51,811 bases of DNA. Source: Pyrobaculum sp. Lineage in GTDB: Archaea > Thermoproteota > Thermoprotei > Thermoproteales > Thermoproteaceae. Positions 37,369 through 47,513 of the stretch are shown here, piece after piece; position 1 is the first letter of the stretch, and the number at the start of each line of letters is the position of its first letter. The stretch covers positions 1 through 51,811 of the forward strand of contig WYEI01000033.1 of assembly GCA_009903905.1 (NCBI GenBank), read 5' to 3'. The notes under the pieces are model-generated. The model worked only from the letters and a program-made list of their open reading frames with translations. It was not told the DNA's origin and made no database searches. A program made the translations under genes and the position numbers.

Positions 37369-38328
37369 ATGGAAGGGAAGTTGTTCTGGTTGGTGGCGTT
37401 GACCGCGGTACATCCTGGCGTCGGCAGAAGCGAGGAGGCGCAGGTCGACCTGCCCGTGCAACGTGACGAGTTTGGTCTGCCCACCGTCTGGGCCTCCTCG
37501 TTGAAGGGCGCCATAAGGGCCAAGGCGGAGCTGGGGCTGTTCCGCGACGGCTTGTGCGTGGGGAAGCTGGAGCAGTGTGCCGGGGTTCTCGCGGCCTTTG
37601 GCCCCAGGCCAGAGGAGGCGTCTGACTTCGCGTCGCCCGTCGCGTTTCTAGACGCCAAGCTTGTGGCCATCCCCGCGAGGTCCCTCAGGGGGGTCTGGGT
37701 GTACGTCACCTCGCCGCTCCTCCTAAGCTTCGTGAGGCTGTACACCGAGGCGCTGGGCGCCGCCCAGGCGGTCAGCCTGCCGGAGGTCCCGAGGCCCAAG
37801 AGGGGCGAGGTCTACCTCTCTGACGATAGATACGCCGTCGGAAACGAGGCGGTGATCAACGAGAGGAAGTATAGCGTGGCCGGAAGGGCGCCGGCCCTCG
37901 ACCTCCCGCCGTTCCAGGGGGTGAAGAGGATCGCCGGCGACGTGGGGTTCGCGGTGGTGTCGGACGAGGACATCGCGGGGGTCGTGCGGCGGAGCCTCCT
38001 GGTGCAGTACAGAGTCCGCCTCAAGCAGGAGACCAAGACCGTGGATGTGGGGCCGTGGAGCGAGGAGTACATCCCGCCCTTCACGGTGTTCGTGTCGGGG
38101 TACTACTGCGCCAGACGGCGCGTCTCGGCCGTGGGCGTGCGGGTGCAGGTTGAAGACATTTCAAAGTGTAACAACGACGAGGTGGTGAACCGCGAGAGGA
38201 AGATCTGCAAGAAGCAGGTTAAGGTCGACGGCAACCCCTGCGCATATGTGGCTGACGTGGTGAAGGGCTCCTTGTGGCTTGGGGGCAAGGAGACCGTGGG
38301 CAGGGGGCTTGTGAAGTTGTTGCTATGA
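37369..38328 (+). CDS. cmr4: Cmr4, backbone RAMP subunit of the type III-B complex
   Basis: The protein has 319 residues. It begins LFWLVALTAVHPGVGRSEEA and has QRDEFGLPTVWASSLKGAIR near residue 30, the Cmr4 pattern. DAKLVAIPARSLRGVWVYVT lies near residue 100, and the final glycine motif GGKETVGRGLVKLLL. Cmr4 forms the filament and cleaves target RNA. The stop overlaps the cmr5 start (ATGA). A 130-bp degraded copy of its middle part lies right of array 3 (43559-43690). Confidence 0.93.
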   Translation: MEGKLFWLVALTAVHPGVGRSEEAQVDLPVQRDEFGLPTVWASSLKGAIRAKAELGLFRDGLCVGKLEQCAGVLAAFGPRPEEASDFASPVAFLDAKLVAIPARSLRGVWVYVTSPLLLSFVRLYTEALGAAQAVSLPEVPRPKRGEVYLSDDRYAVGNEAVINERKYSVAGRAPALDLPPFQGVKRIAGDVGFAVVSDEDIAGVVRRSLLVQYRVRLKQETKTVDVGPWSEEYIPPFTVFVSGYYCARRRVSAVGVRVQVEDISKCNNDEVVNRERKICKKQVKVDGNPCAYVADVVKGSLWLGGKETVGRGLVKLLL

Positions 38329-38753
38329 CGTCGTGGCTCGAGAGGGCTCTGGCTTGTGTGGAGCAGATAGAGAAGGTGTGCGACAGGGATGCCCGGTCGG
38401 CTTTCAGGGCGAGGGCTAGGCAGATCCCCTCAGATATATACTACGTGGGCACAGCCTACGCCCTTGCCGTGCTTGCGGCTAGGTCCAGCGAGCGGGACAT
38501 ATTCGGCTACCGCGACGTGAAGGAGGGGATCAGCGCCATATGTAGCTCCAAGCTGTCGAAGGAGGATAGGGGGTACGCCCTGTACGGCCTCTGCCTCGTC
38601 GACGCACTGAGGGCTCTGGGCGTGAAGGCCGACACGCTGGGGGATGCGCTGAGGGAGGCCGAGAGGCTGGGCGACTTGATAGACGCGGAGCTCGCCGAGT
38701 ATGTGGACTGGCTTAAGAAGCTGGCCGAGGCGAAGTTCGAGAGGGGGGAATGA
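38325..38753 (+). CDS. cmr5: Cmr5, small helical subunit of the type III-B complex
   Basis: The protein has 142 residues, all helical: WLERALACVEQIEKVCDRDA near the start, then QIPSDIYYVGTAYALAVLAA near residue 30 and YALYGLCLVDALRALGVKAD near 80. Size, position between cmr4 and cmr1, and ATGA overlaps on both sides fit Cmr5, which lines the target channel of the complex. Confidence 0.85.
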   Translation: MTSWLERALACVEQIEKVCDRDARSAFRARARQIPSDIYYVGTAYALAVLAARSSERDIFGYRDVKEGISAICSSKLSKEDRGYALYGLCLVDALRALGVKADTLGDALREAERLGDLIDAELAEYVDWLKKLAEAKFERGE

Positions 38754-39790
38754 GGGCAGTCTTCGAGCTCACGATAGCCACGCACCTGTCTGTGGGCTGG
38801 TACGACCCCGACCTGGTGGACCCGCGTTTCTACATAAGGCCCACCTCCGTGAAGGGCGTCTGGAGGTGGTGGGCGAGGGCGGCCGCCGCCGGCGCGCTTT
38901 ACGAGGCCGGGTGCGTGAAGGATCTGGCTGAGAACACGGCGAGGGCCGTGGCCGAGGACCTGGGCCTGGGCTCCACCAAGGCCGCCTCGGCGTACAAGGT
39001 CAGGGTCGAGGTCCTCGAGAAGCCCAGAGTTGAGGCGGTTAGGAGGAGGCAGAAGAGGGGCATCCAGAGGCTCGACCTCCTCGCGCTGTCTAGAGAGGTG
39101 GAGTACGCCGTCGGGGGCAGGTTCAGGCTGACGGTGGAGGGGAGCCACAGATCTTTCGCCTCGGCCGCGGCGGCGCTCGCCCTCGCCCTCACCCTCTCCG
39201 GGCTGGGCAAAGGCGGGAGGAAGTCGCTGGGCGTCGTCGATGTGCTGGAGGCGCGGGGGGACGCCCCCAGCGGCGGCGTGAAGGAGCTCCTAGAGGCGGC
39301 GAGGGCGGGCGTGAGGGTCCAGAGGTGCGGCGCCGCGCCGCAGTCGCTTCCGCCGTTCCCCGCGGCCGCCCGGGGCTTCTTCGAGGTGTATAAAGTCTCG
39401 GCCGGGTTCCCCGACATCCACAACATCTTCCTGCGGCCCAACAGGGCCAGGCTGGCCGCGGGGAGCTTCGCCGCGCCCGACCCTATGGACCGAGACGCCT
39501 GGTTTTTCGGCCTGCCGAGGAGCCAGAGGGGCACGGGCTACATGGACCCCCAGGGCGGCGATCTGAGGAGGCCCTCCGCTGTCTTCGCGGCGGCCCACTC
39601 GCAACGCCACAGGTACGGGGGAGGGACCTACATATCGATATTCCTCTCGGCCGACTGGCCCCCAAGGCTCAAGTGGGTCGGCGGAGGCGGCGTCGACAGC
39701 ATCTCCGTAGACGAGAGGAGGATCAGGGGGGCGCACAGCCGCTTTCTCCAGCTCATAGGGAGGTGGAGCCCCCAGAGGGTATGGCCATGA
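38750..39790 (+). CDS. cmr1: Cmr1, RAMP subunit capping the type III-B complex
   Basis: The protein has 346 residues. The first strand FELTIATHLSVGWYDPD is followed by RPTSVKGVWRWWARAAAAGA near residue 32, the diagnostic 'siKGvlRWWfRa' motif of Cmr1. A glycine motif GLGKGGRKSLGVVDV is near 155, and RNA-binding basic segments occur near the end. Cmr1 sits at the 3' side of the crRNA with Cmr6. The stop overlaps the cmr6 start (ATGA). Confidence 0.92.
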   Translation: MRAVFELTIATHLSVGWYDPDLVDPRFYIRPTSVKGVWRWWARAAAAGALYEAGCVKDLAENTARAVAEDLGLGSTKAASAYKVRVEVLEKPRVEAVRRRQKRGIQRLDLLALSREVEYAVGGRFRLTVEGSHRSFASAAAALALALTLSGLGKGGRKSLGVVDVLEARGDAPSGGVKELLEAARAGVRVQRCGAAPQSLPPFPAAARGFFEVYKVSAGFPDIHNIFLRPNRARLAAGSFAAPDPMDRDAWFFGLPRSQRGTGYMDPQGGDLRRPSAVFAAAHSQRHRYGGGTYISIFLSADWPPRLKWVGGGGVDSISVDERRIRGAHSRFLQLIGRWSPQRVWP

Positions 39791-40578
39791 GGCATCAGAG
39801 GCGGCCGCCGGCCGCCAGAGGCCCGCCCGGCGGGAGGCCCCAGCAGCGGGGAGTGGAAGGCGGGGTGTTCGCCCTTGACTGCGTCAAGCAGGGCTACAAC
39901 GTGACCTCGTGCGTCGTGCTTAAGTTGCTCGAATGGATGAGGGTCAAACCGGAGGAGAAGGCCAGGCTCTCGATGTATAGCCGCGAGGTAGCCGTGGGGC
40001 TGAGGAACTTCTCCGTCGACACGGCCGCGGCGGCGAGGTATCTAGAGGCCGTGGAGAGGGAGCTGAGGAGCATGTTCCCCCTGGTCCTCCGCTTGACCGT
40101 GGAGACGGAGACCCCCCTCGCGGTGCATCTCCGCAATCCCTACATGCCGCTGGAGATAGGCCTGGCGTGGCATCCTCTATTCAACGCGCCTTATATACCC
40201 GCGACCACGCTCAAGGGCGCCCTTAGGGCGGGGGCGCGGAGAGGCGCCTGCGGATTGCCGCCGGCCGATCTGTTCGGATACGTGGGGCAGGAGGGGGCGT
40301 TGATCACAACCGACGCCCTCCCCACCACCTCGGCCGCCGTAGAGCCGGACGTCATAACGCCGCACTACAAGGAGCCGGACGTCAGAGAGGACCACGCGGA
40401 GCCGACCCCCCTCGTCTTTCCCGTGGTCAAGCCCGGCGCCACCTTCGACTTCTTTGTGGCGTCCCGCTCCATAGAGGCGCAATGCACCAAGGAGATATAC
40501 AGCCTAATCAAGGAGGCCCTGGCGGAGGGACTCGGAGCGAAAACCAGGCTGGGGTACGGCATAGTCAAGCTCAGATAG
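39787..40578 (+). CDS. cmr6: Cmr6, RAMP subunit of the type III-B complex
   Basis: The protein has 263 residues. After a basic Pro/Arg-rich start, it has HPLFNAPYIPATTLKGALRA near residue 135, ALITTDALPTTSAAVEPDVI, and TPHYKEPDVREDHAEPTPLV near residue 195, a strong Cmr6 signature. The final motif is GLGAKTRLGYGIVKLR. It is the last intact cmr gene; a truncated ATPase and CRISPR array 3 follow. Confidence 0.93.
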   Translation: MRHQRRPPAARGPPGGRPQQRGVEGGVFALDCVKQGYNVTSCVVLKLLEWMRVKPEEKARLSMYSREVAVGLRNFSVDTAAAARYLEAVERELRSMFPLVLRLTVETETPLAVHLRNPYMPLEIGLAWHPLFNAPYIPATTLKGALRAGARRGACGLPPADLFGYVGQEGALITTDALPTTSAAVEPDVITPHYKEPDVREDHAEPTPLVFPVVKPGATFDFFVASRSIEAQCTKEIYSLIKEALAEGLGAKTRLGYGIVKLR

Positions 40579-40623
40579 GCAGGTCCCTATCCCTTTCAAG
40601 GAACCCAATGGCTTTTTAAATAA

Positions 40624-40975
40624 TTGACGCCTCACTTCGCGCTTATTCAAATCAAGACCTTGAAGACGATGAGGGACGTGGTTATCGAGGGGGACAAGGT
40701 GGTCCTCTACGGGCCCAACGGCTCTGGGAAGTCCACGGTGATCCACTTCCCGCCCCTGGCCCTTACCGAGTTCTCCGCCGGCCAGTACTACAACAGCGAC
40801 GTGTTGTCTGGGCAGGCGCTGGAAAGGGCGGAAGCCGTCGTGAAGTTCAGGGAGCTCCAGGTGGAGATAGGCGGATACAACCTCTCTGCGAGGAGGGACG
40901 ACGGGAGATGGTGGCGGAGCACTGTCACCAGCCCTGGCGGCTGGGGCCAGGTGCTGGTCGTGTGGCATATAGACG
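40624..40975 (+). pseudogene. N-terminal fragment of an AAA/ABC-type ATPase cut by CRISPR array 3
   Basis: From TTG 40624 the frame reads FALIQIKTLKTMRDVVIEGD, then KVVLYGPNGSGKSTVIHF, a clear RecF/SMC-like N-terminus with Walker A, and continues for about 117 residues until the first repeat of array 3 at 40976. Walker B and the signature motif are absent. A TATA-like TTTTTAAATAA lies just upstream (40612-40622). The domain is the same type as the ATPase at 14974, though diverged. The array thus replaced, or was joined to, the rest of the gene. Confidence 0.75.
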
Positions 40976-43060
40976 GTTTCAATTCTCTATTGGAGATGCC
41001 TGCCTGTGGAGATCGTCGCTACGATATCGAGTCATAAGTCGCAGTTTCAATTCTCTATTGGAGATGCTCTACCTGGAGGTCTACTACGACAGGGCCTACG
41101 ACCCGGATCTGTTTCAATTCTCTATTGGAGATGCACCAGCACCATAGTCTGGACTGCAACCCAGCGGATACATGTTTCAATTCTCTATTGGAGATGCTTC
41201 AATACGCCGGCGTGGAGATATTGTTCTGGCCTGGGATAACGTTTCAATTCTCTATTGGAGATGACCTGGCAACTGCTGAAAGAACGTGGTTGCGTAACGG
41301 CAAGTTTCAATTCTCTATTGGAGATGCCGAGGTGTTTGTGCTAAGCAACGCCCTGCCAAACGCCACAACCGGTTTCAATTCTCTATTGGAGATGCCAGGC
41401 CAGCCCGGGGGCCTGTCTCTGCCGAGTGCGCCCGGGGGGCGGTTTCAATTCTCTATTGGAGATGCATATTGAGACAGCGCGTGCGTTGGGGATGCGGTTC
41501 AGCGACGTTTCAATTCTCTATTGGAGATGCCAAGGCCGTGTCTGCGCTGGCCGGCAACGCGCCGATTAAGGTGGTTTCAATTCTCTATTGGAGATGCGGC
41601 TTTTAGCCGGAAAGAACCCGTGGGTGTGGGCCGCGGGTTTCAATTCTCTATTGGAGATGCTGGTGCTAGTGCGGCCGACGCGTGAGGAGTACAGCAGAAG
41701 CGTTTCAATTCTCTATTGGAGATGCCGTCATCGATGAAATTATGCTACCACCTGATGCAGATGTTGCAGAGGTTTCAATTCTCTATTGGAGATGCTCGTG
41801 TTGATCGAAAACTTCGAAGCGGGGCTCCACGTCGATGGTTTCAATTCTCTATTGGAGATGCTCTACCTGGAGGTCTACTACGACAGGGCCTACGACCCGG
41901 ATCTGTTTCAATTCTCTATTGGAGATGCGATGAAATTGTAGACAGGTTGATGGCATTGGGGATCTACCGCATTCGTTTCAATTCTCTATTGGAGATGCAG
42001 CCAGGGCGGCTCAGCTTGCCGTCGTGCGGGACGAGGTGGAGGTTTCAATTCTCTATTGGAGATGCAACTATGGAGATGCCGCCGTATGCGGTCGGCATCC
42101 TCATGCTGTTTCAATTCTCTATTGGAGATGCCACCTCCTGACGCGGAATAACGTATGCCTTCCCCCACCGCCACGTTTCAATTCTCTATTGGAGATGCCA
42201 ACAGAAACGCGAAACTGCAGAAGCCGAAGGTGGCGGTGGTTTCAATTCTCTATTGGAGATGCGCCACTTGTTGCTTCCAGTAGCCAGGGCGCACCCGTTC
42301 GAGGTGGTTTCAATTCTCTATTGGAGATGCAAACAACCCCCCAAACCCAATCCCAAATCCCCACAAAAAGTTTCAATTCTCTATTGGAGATGCGTAACGA
42401 CGGTCTTATAGGCAACGCTATTCATAAGGTGGTTAAGGTTTCAATTCTCTATTGGAGATGCCGTGGTCCCTGCAGAGGCCTGGTGGAGTGCTGTGAAAAA
42501 GTCGGTTTCAATTCTCTATTGGAGATGCCCCCGCAATGCGAAGGGGGCGGGCACCCCCCCCCAACCCACGGTTTCAATTCTCTATTGGAGATGCCTCGAC
42601 TTCCCGACGAAGCTGACCGTGGTGGCCGGCCCCAGGTTTCAATTCTCTATTGGAGATGCGCGGCAGTCGTCCAAATGGCCACCGGGGCGGGGAAGACACA
42701 TTGTTTCAATTCTCTATTGGAGATGCCACTCATCCCGTCGAGTGAGGAGGGTGGCGTGGCGGCTTCCTCGTTTCAATTCTCTATTGGAGATGCGCGGGGG
42801 TATGATTGACATGGAGATGAAAGAGGCAATCGCCAAGGTTTCAATTCTCTATTGGAGATGCGCCCCGGCCGCCCTCTCGGCGGCCACCTGGTTTTGAGTT
42901 TGTTTCAATTCTCTATTGGAGATGCCAACACGGCAGACAACTTCGGAATCACCCCGCTACATGCCGTTGCAGTTTCAATTCTCTATTGGAGATGCACCAT
43001 CAAGGGAAATCGTGCTTTGGCAAGCGTGTGTTTAAGGTTTCAATTCTCTATTGGAGATGC
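40976..43060 (-). CRISPR. CRISPR array 3: 32 repeats, 31 spacers
   Basis: 24-bp repeats begin GTTTCAATTCTCTA and end TTGGAGATGC on the plus strand, uniform apart from the last base of the unit at 41241-41264. This is the same variant as the old half of array 1. The leader is on the right. The spacer at 41068-41110 is identical to the one at 41862-41904, twelve units away. The spacer at 42926-42971 encodes NTADNFGITPLHAVA (ankyrin). The spacer at 42660-42702 encodes AVVQMATGAGKTH (helicase Walker A). The spacer at 42394-42437 encodes NDGLIGNAIHKVVK. The left end is fused to an ATPase fragment and shows no degenerate trailing repeats. Confidence 0.98.
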
Positions 43061-43370
43061 TGGGTCTTGTGGAGTTTTGGATGTGTGGGTTTTTAAGTTT
43101 TTTGTCTGTGTTTTGGCTCGGTGGCGCTTGGCTGGGCTGTGTGGGTTGCTGTGTCTTGTCTATAGGTAAAGTGTGTTGGGTGTGTAGATGTGTTTATCTG
43201 CGTGTTTTTCTCCTCGGCGTCGGCATGTGCCGGGAAGTTGCACGACGTTTTATAAACTGGATCTCCGCTTTACAAAACCAACACGGCGAAGAAGTAGAAC
43301 GATTAGACAAAGATAAAGGGCATTCTGCACGACGATTTATAAACGCCGAATTTTAAACAGCTGGTTAAAT
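43061..43370 (-). promoter_or_regulatory. CRISPR leader of array 3
   Basis: Nearly identical to the leader of array 1, including both ACGACG(T/A)TTTATAAAC modules (43242-43257 and 43329-43344). From 43371 to 43558 there is no gene; the part around 43500-43560 resembles sequence right of the leader of array 2 near cmr3. Confidence 0.85.
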
Positions 43371-43558
43371 ATTTAACGCGGCGCCTAACTTCCTCCAAGC
43401 CGCTGGGCACATGCCGCGACGCTTGTCGGGTCCCCGGGGCTGATTCGCCGTGTAGCCGCTCGGCAGGGGATATGGGGCGGCGGGGCTGAGTCTCGGGCTG
43501 GTGCGCGGTGTGGGCTTGCTGGATCTGAGGGGTCTGGCGGCTTAGGGGTGCGTGTTGT

Positions 43559-43690
43559 AACGAGAGGAAGTATAGCATGGCTGGAAGGGCACAAGCCCTC
43601 GACCTCCCGCCGTTCCAGGGGGTGAAGGGGGTCGCTGGTGACGTGGTGTTCGCGGTGGGGTCGGACGAGGGCATCGCGGAGGTTGATAAC
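43559..43690 (+). pseudogene. cmr4: Degraded internal fragment of cmr4
   Basis: About 130 bp match 37858-37985 inside cmr4 with few changes (AACGAGAGGAAGTATAGC at both places, then TCGACCTCCCGCCGTTCCAG). The match covers the middle of the gene only and carries substitutions, so it cannot code for a RAMP. It indicates that part of a cmr locus was copied next to the leader of array 3. Confidence 0.85.
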
Positions 43691-43751
43691 ACTTAGGCTT
43701 GTCCTCTCTGTGGAGTCTGGATGCTCAGATCTAGAGGGGGCCTGATATTGA

Positions 43752-45164
<1,413 letters not shown>

Positions 45165-45201
45165 GCCGCAGAAAGGCTTAAAAGCCGACCAGCAGCGGCC
45201 C

Positions 45202-45492
45202 GTGCGGACATTCAGGCTCTAGCCGCCTCTCTATTTCGAGAAGCGGCACCTTCTCGGCGTAACCCTGGGCATCGTGGATGCCGACCTCTCGCTGGGCCGC
45301 GGGGTTGCCTCCATAGAGGCGGCGGGTCTCGTGGACGACTCGACGGGCGAGGGCATATACTACGCGGATGCCACAGGAGCCTCGGCCGCGCAGGTCGCCT
45401 ACGTAGAGGTCAGAGGCAGGACGGCGAAGGTGGCTGGGACGTACGCCGGGCTGGCACGGCCCTACGTCGAGGAGGTCAAGAGGAGCAGATGA
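45202..45492 (+). pseudogene. Uncharacterised small gene with an in-frame TAG at codon 7
   Basis: A TATA-like GCTTAAAAG lies about 25 bp before GTG 45202. The frame reads VRTFRL, then TAG, then PPLYFEKRHLLGVTLGIVDA and on to EEVKRSR, ending at 45492. The second part looks like real coding sequence (GVASIEAAGLVDDSTGEGIY), but I do not recognise it. Either the gene is dead through a nonsense change, or it starts after the stop (GTG 45274). Confidence 0.4.
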
Positions 45493-45633
45493 GGGGCAGG
45501 TTGCTGGGCGTTTCGGCTCAATAAACAATTCGTGAGGTTCCTCGGGCGCAGGCTCGTCGAGCTCTACAAGATGCTGACGTCGGGAGATGCGACCTACGGA
45601 GACCTGCCCGTATCCATCAAACGCCTTGGGTAA
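45489..45633 (+). pseudogene. Frameshifted small gene downstream of the previous one
   Basis: ATG 45489 overlaps the previous stop (ATGA) and gives MRGRLLGVSAQ before a stop. Another frame continues NKQFVRFLGRRLVELYKMLT then SGDATYGDLPVSIKRLG to 45633. The ATGA overlap and the continuation suggest a second gene of the same decayed operon. From 45634 to 45777 nothing is seen except the next promoter. Confidence 0.35.
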
Positions 45634-45777
45634 GCCCGCCTGAGGCGCGTGCTTGCAACGTCCCCCGCAACCAGCCACGCCGGGTTGCAAGCCTTAAGAC
45701 GAGTAGTCGCCAAAGAAGTCGTTGGGTGTTACGGAGATAAGGAGGGATGTTTTTTAAAGAGTAGTTGTGGGATCGCC

Positions 45778-46746
45778 ATGTGGATAGCCATTCTAGCGTC
45801 CAGGGAGGTCAAGCGAAACAAGCCGTATAGGGTCCGGAGGATGGGGGAAGACATGGTGTTTTGGAGGGATGGCGACGGAAAAATAATGGCTTTGAACAAC
45901 TATTGCCCACACAGGCAGGCATTGCTGTCTCAGGGCAAGGTCGTTAATGGATTGATTCAATGTCCCTACCACGGCTTTGAGTTCGACGGTGCGGGTAGGG
46001 CGGTGCACGTCCCAGCGATGGGAAGGAGCCAGAAGCCCCCCAGCTATCTCAGGGCTAAGAGCTATGTGCTCTACGAACAACATGGCATAGTTTGGATGTG
46101 GTACGGTCCGGGGCAGCCGGAGGCGCCGCCCAGGTTCTTCGACGATCTTAAGGATTTCGAGACCTATGCGGAGTATTGGGAAACGTGGAACATCTCTTTT
46201 CCACGGGCAGTGGAGAATCAGCTCGATGTATTTCATCTGCCCTTTGTGCACCACAATACCATAGGGAGGGGCAGTAGAACGTTGATAAACGGCGTTGCTG
46301 TGAAGCAAATCGACGACCTCACATTCGTATGGTACGCCGTTGCTGAGAAAGATTTGGGGCAGAAGCCTAGGTTGAAGCTGGACGTCGACCCTCGGGAAGC
46401 CGGCGTTTATCTTGAGTTCATTTACCCCAACCTGTGGCAGAACCACATTTCGGAAAACATGAGGATCCTTGCATTCTTCGCCCCGGTGGACTCGCAGAGA
46501 ACCGCTATCTACATACGTTATTATATAAGACCCACAGGCATAAAACACATCGATACGGCTCTTGCCAAGTTAGGCATGTTTCTCAACGTCTACATTCTTC
46601 ACCAAGATCGACGCGTAGTGGAGAGTCAAAATCCAGCCATAATAGGCGATAAGCTAATTGCCGCAGACCTTCCCATAGCAATCTTTAGAAGAATGCTTCT
46701 CGAAGACAAAGAATTATTAAATAGACTTAAAATAAAAGTTGTATAA
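45778..46746 (+). CDS. Rieske non-heme iron oxygenase
   Basis: The protein has about 322 residues. The Rieske [2Fe-2S] ligands are C43, H45 (NNYCPHRQ) and C62, H65 (IQCPYHGFEFDG). The catalytic domain has the facial-triad motif N147-x2-D150-x2-H153-x4-H158 in ENQLDVFHLPFVHHNTIG. The C-terminal HQDRRVVESQNP resembles the 'DRxxVExQ' element of the vanillate demethylase/phthalate oxygenase and PaO-like branch. It should use electrons from a separate reductase to hydroxylate or demethylate an unknown aromatic or lipid substrate. Start ATG 45778 follows a TTTTTTAAAG box by about 22 bp. Such enzymes are unusual in hyperthermophilic archaea but known in aerobic Pyrobaculum and Sulfolobales. Confidence 0.88.
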   Translation: MWIAILASREVKRNKPYRVRRMGEDMVFWRDGDGKIMALNNYCPHRQALLSQGKVVNGLIQCPYHGFEFDGAGRAVHVPAMGRSQKPPSYLRAKSYVLYEQHGIVWMWYGPGQPEAPPRFFDDLKDFETYAEYWETWNISFPRAVENQLDVFHLPFVHHNTIGRGSRTLINGVAVKQIDDLTFVWYAVAEKDLGQKPRLKLDVDPREAGVYLEFIYPNLWQNHISENMRILAFFAPVDSQRTAIYIRYYIRPTGIKHIDTALAKLGMFLNVYILHQDRRVVESQNPAIIGDKLIAADLPIAIFRRMLLEDKELLNRLKIKVV

Positions 46747-47216
46747 ATTCTTTATAGATCATTGTTTAATTAATAGAAGTAAAATAGATTGCAATATAAT
46801 AAATAGGAGGCTGAAATTGAGAGATGCAACGTACCGAAAGCCCTAGGGCCTACCACAGAGTTAATATTCTTAACACATCCAACGCCAACCAACCGCAACG
46901 ACCATATACACTCAATTATCGGGGGCAATCAAGGAGTAAAGGGCCCGCGGGGGCTAGAGCTTCGGCCTTTTATGTCTCGTCTTCATTACGCCTTTTGCGG
47001 ATCCAGCTAATATCACGTCGTTGTGGTTTCTGTATGTTAGGGAATGTGGGATATAAGCGGCGCATGCCGAAACCTATTGGTGTTAGTATAAAGTTACAGC
47101 AACGACAGTGACAGTGGCCACAGTTGCCCCCTCATCGGCTGTCTCAAACCCGAGTCTCTTGAAATTCGCCGTGTGATCCCCGCTTGCCGTGCGCCGGTGC
47201 TTCGTGGTGTGGTTGA
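46747..47216. other. AT-rich intergenic region without a gene
   Basis: The first 150 bases are very AT-rich (TTTAATTAATAGAAGTAAAA) and probably contain the end of the Rieske transcript. The rest shows no frame with family features and no RNA fold I can support. Confidence 0.35.
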
Positions 47217-47513
47217 TTAGGTGGGGCGTGGGCGCCAGCGTTTGTCTAGCCTTAGGCTTCCGACGTATTTTATTATCCACTGGACTAGCTCGTCGTAGGC
47301 CTTAGCTCCCTCTCTAGTTAGGCTGACGTAGCCGTCGCCGTCTACCGTGATCAAGCCTTTTTCGATCATCCAGTTTAGGTACTTCTGGAGCTTGTCGTAG
47401 GACAGCCCTGAGGCCTGGGCTAGGTTGGTCCTCTTCATGGCTCCGTTGTCGATCAGGGCTTTGATTATCCTCGCCAGCACGTAGAGGTTAGGTTTGAAGT
47501 TTTCTGTACTCAT
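47217..47513 (-). CDS. Winged-helix transcription regulator
   Basis: The protein has 98 residues. It has a compact wHTH fold: LARIIKALIDNGAMKRTNLA (helix 1-2), QASGLSYDKLQKYLNWMIEK (recognition helix) and GLITVDGDGYVSLTREGAKA (wing). The pattern matches small archaeal regulators related to PadR/'EMAP' type winged helices. It is the third gene of an operon, its start overlapping the 3' end of the membrane protein by 26 bp. It may control this operon. Confidence 0.8.
   Translation of the reverse strand: MSTENFKPNLYVLARIIKALIDNGAMKRTNLAQASGLSYDKLQKYLNWMIEKGLITVDGDGYVSLTREGAKAYDELVQWIIKYVGSLRLDKRWRPRPT

Noticed and set aside
41006..43169. Reading frames up to 261 codons in array 3
   Set aside because: CRISPR repeat translations (FQFSIGDA, NSLLEM).
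45793..46548. 251-codon minus-strand frame opposite the Rieske gene
   Set aside because: The plus strand shows both metal-binding sites; the minus frame has no family features.
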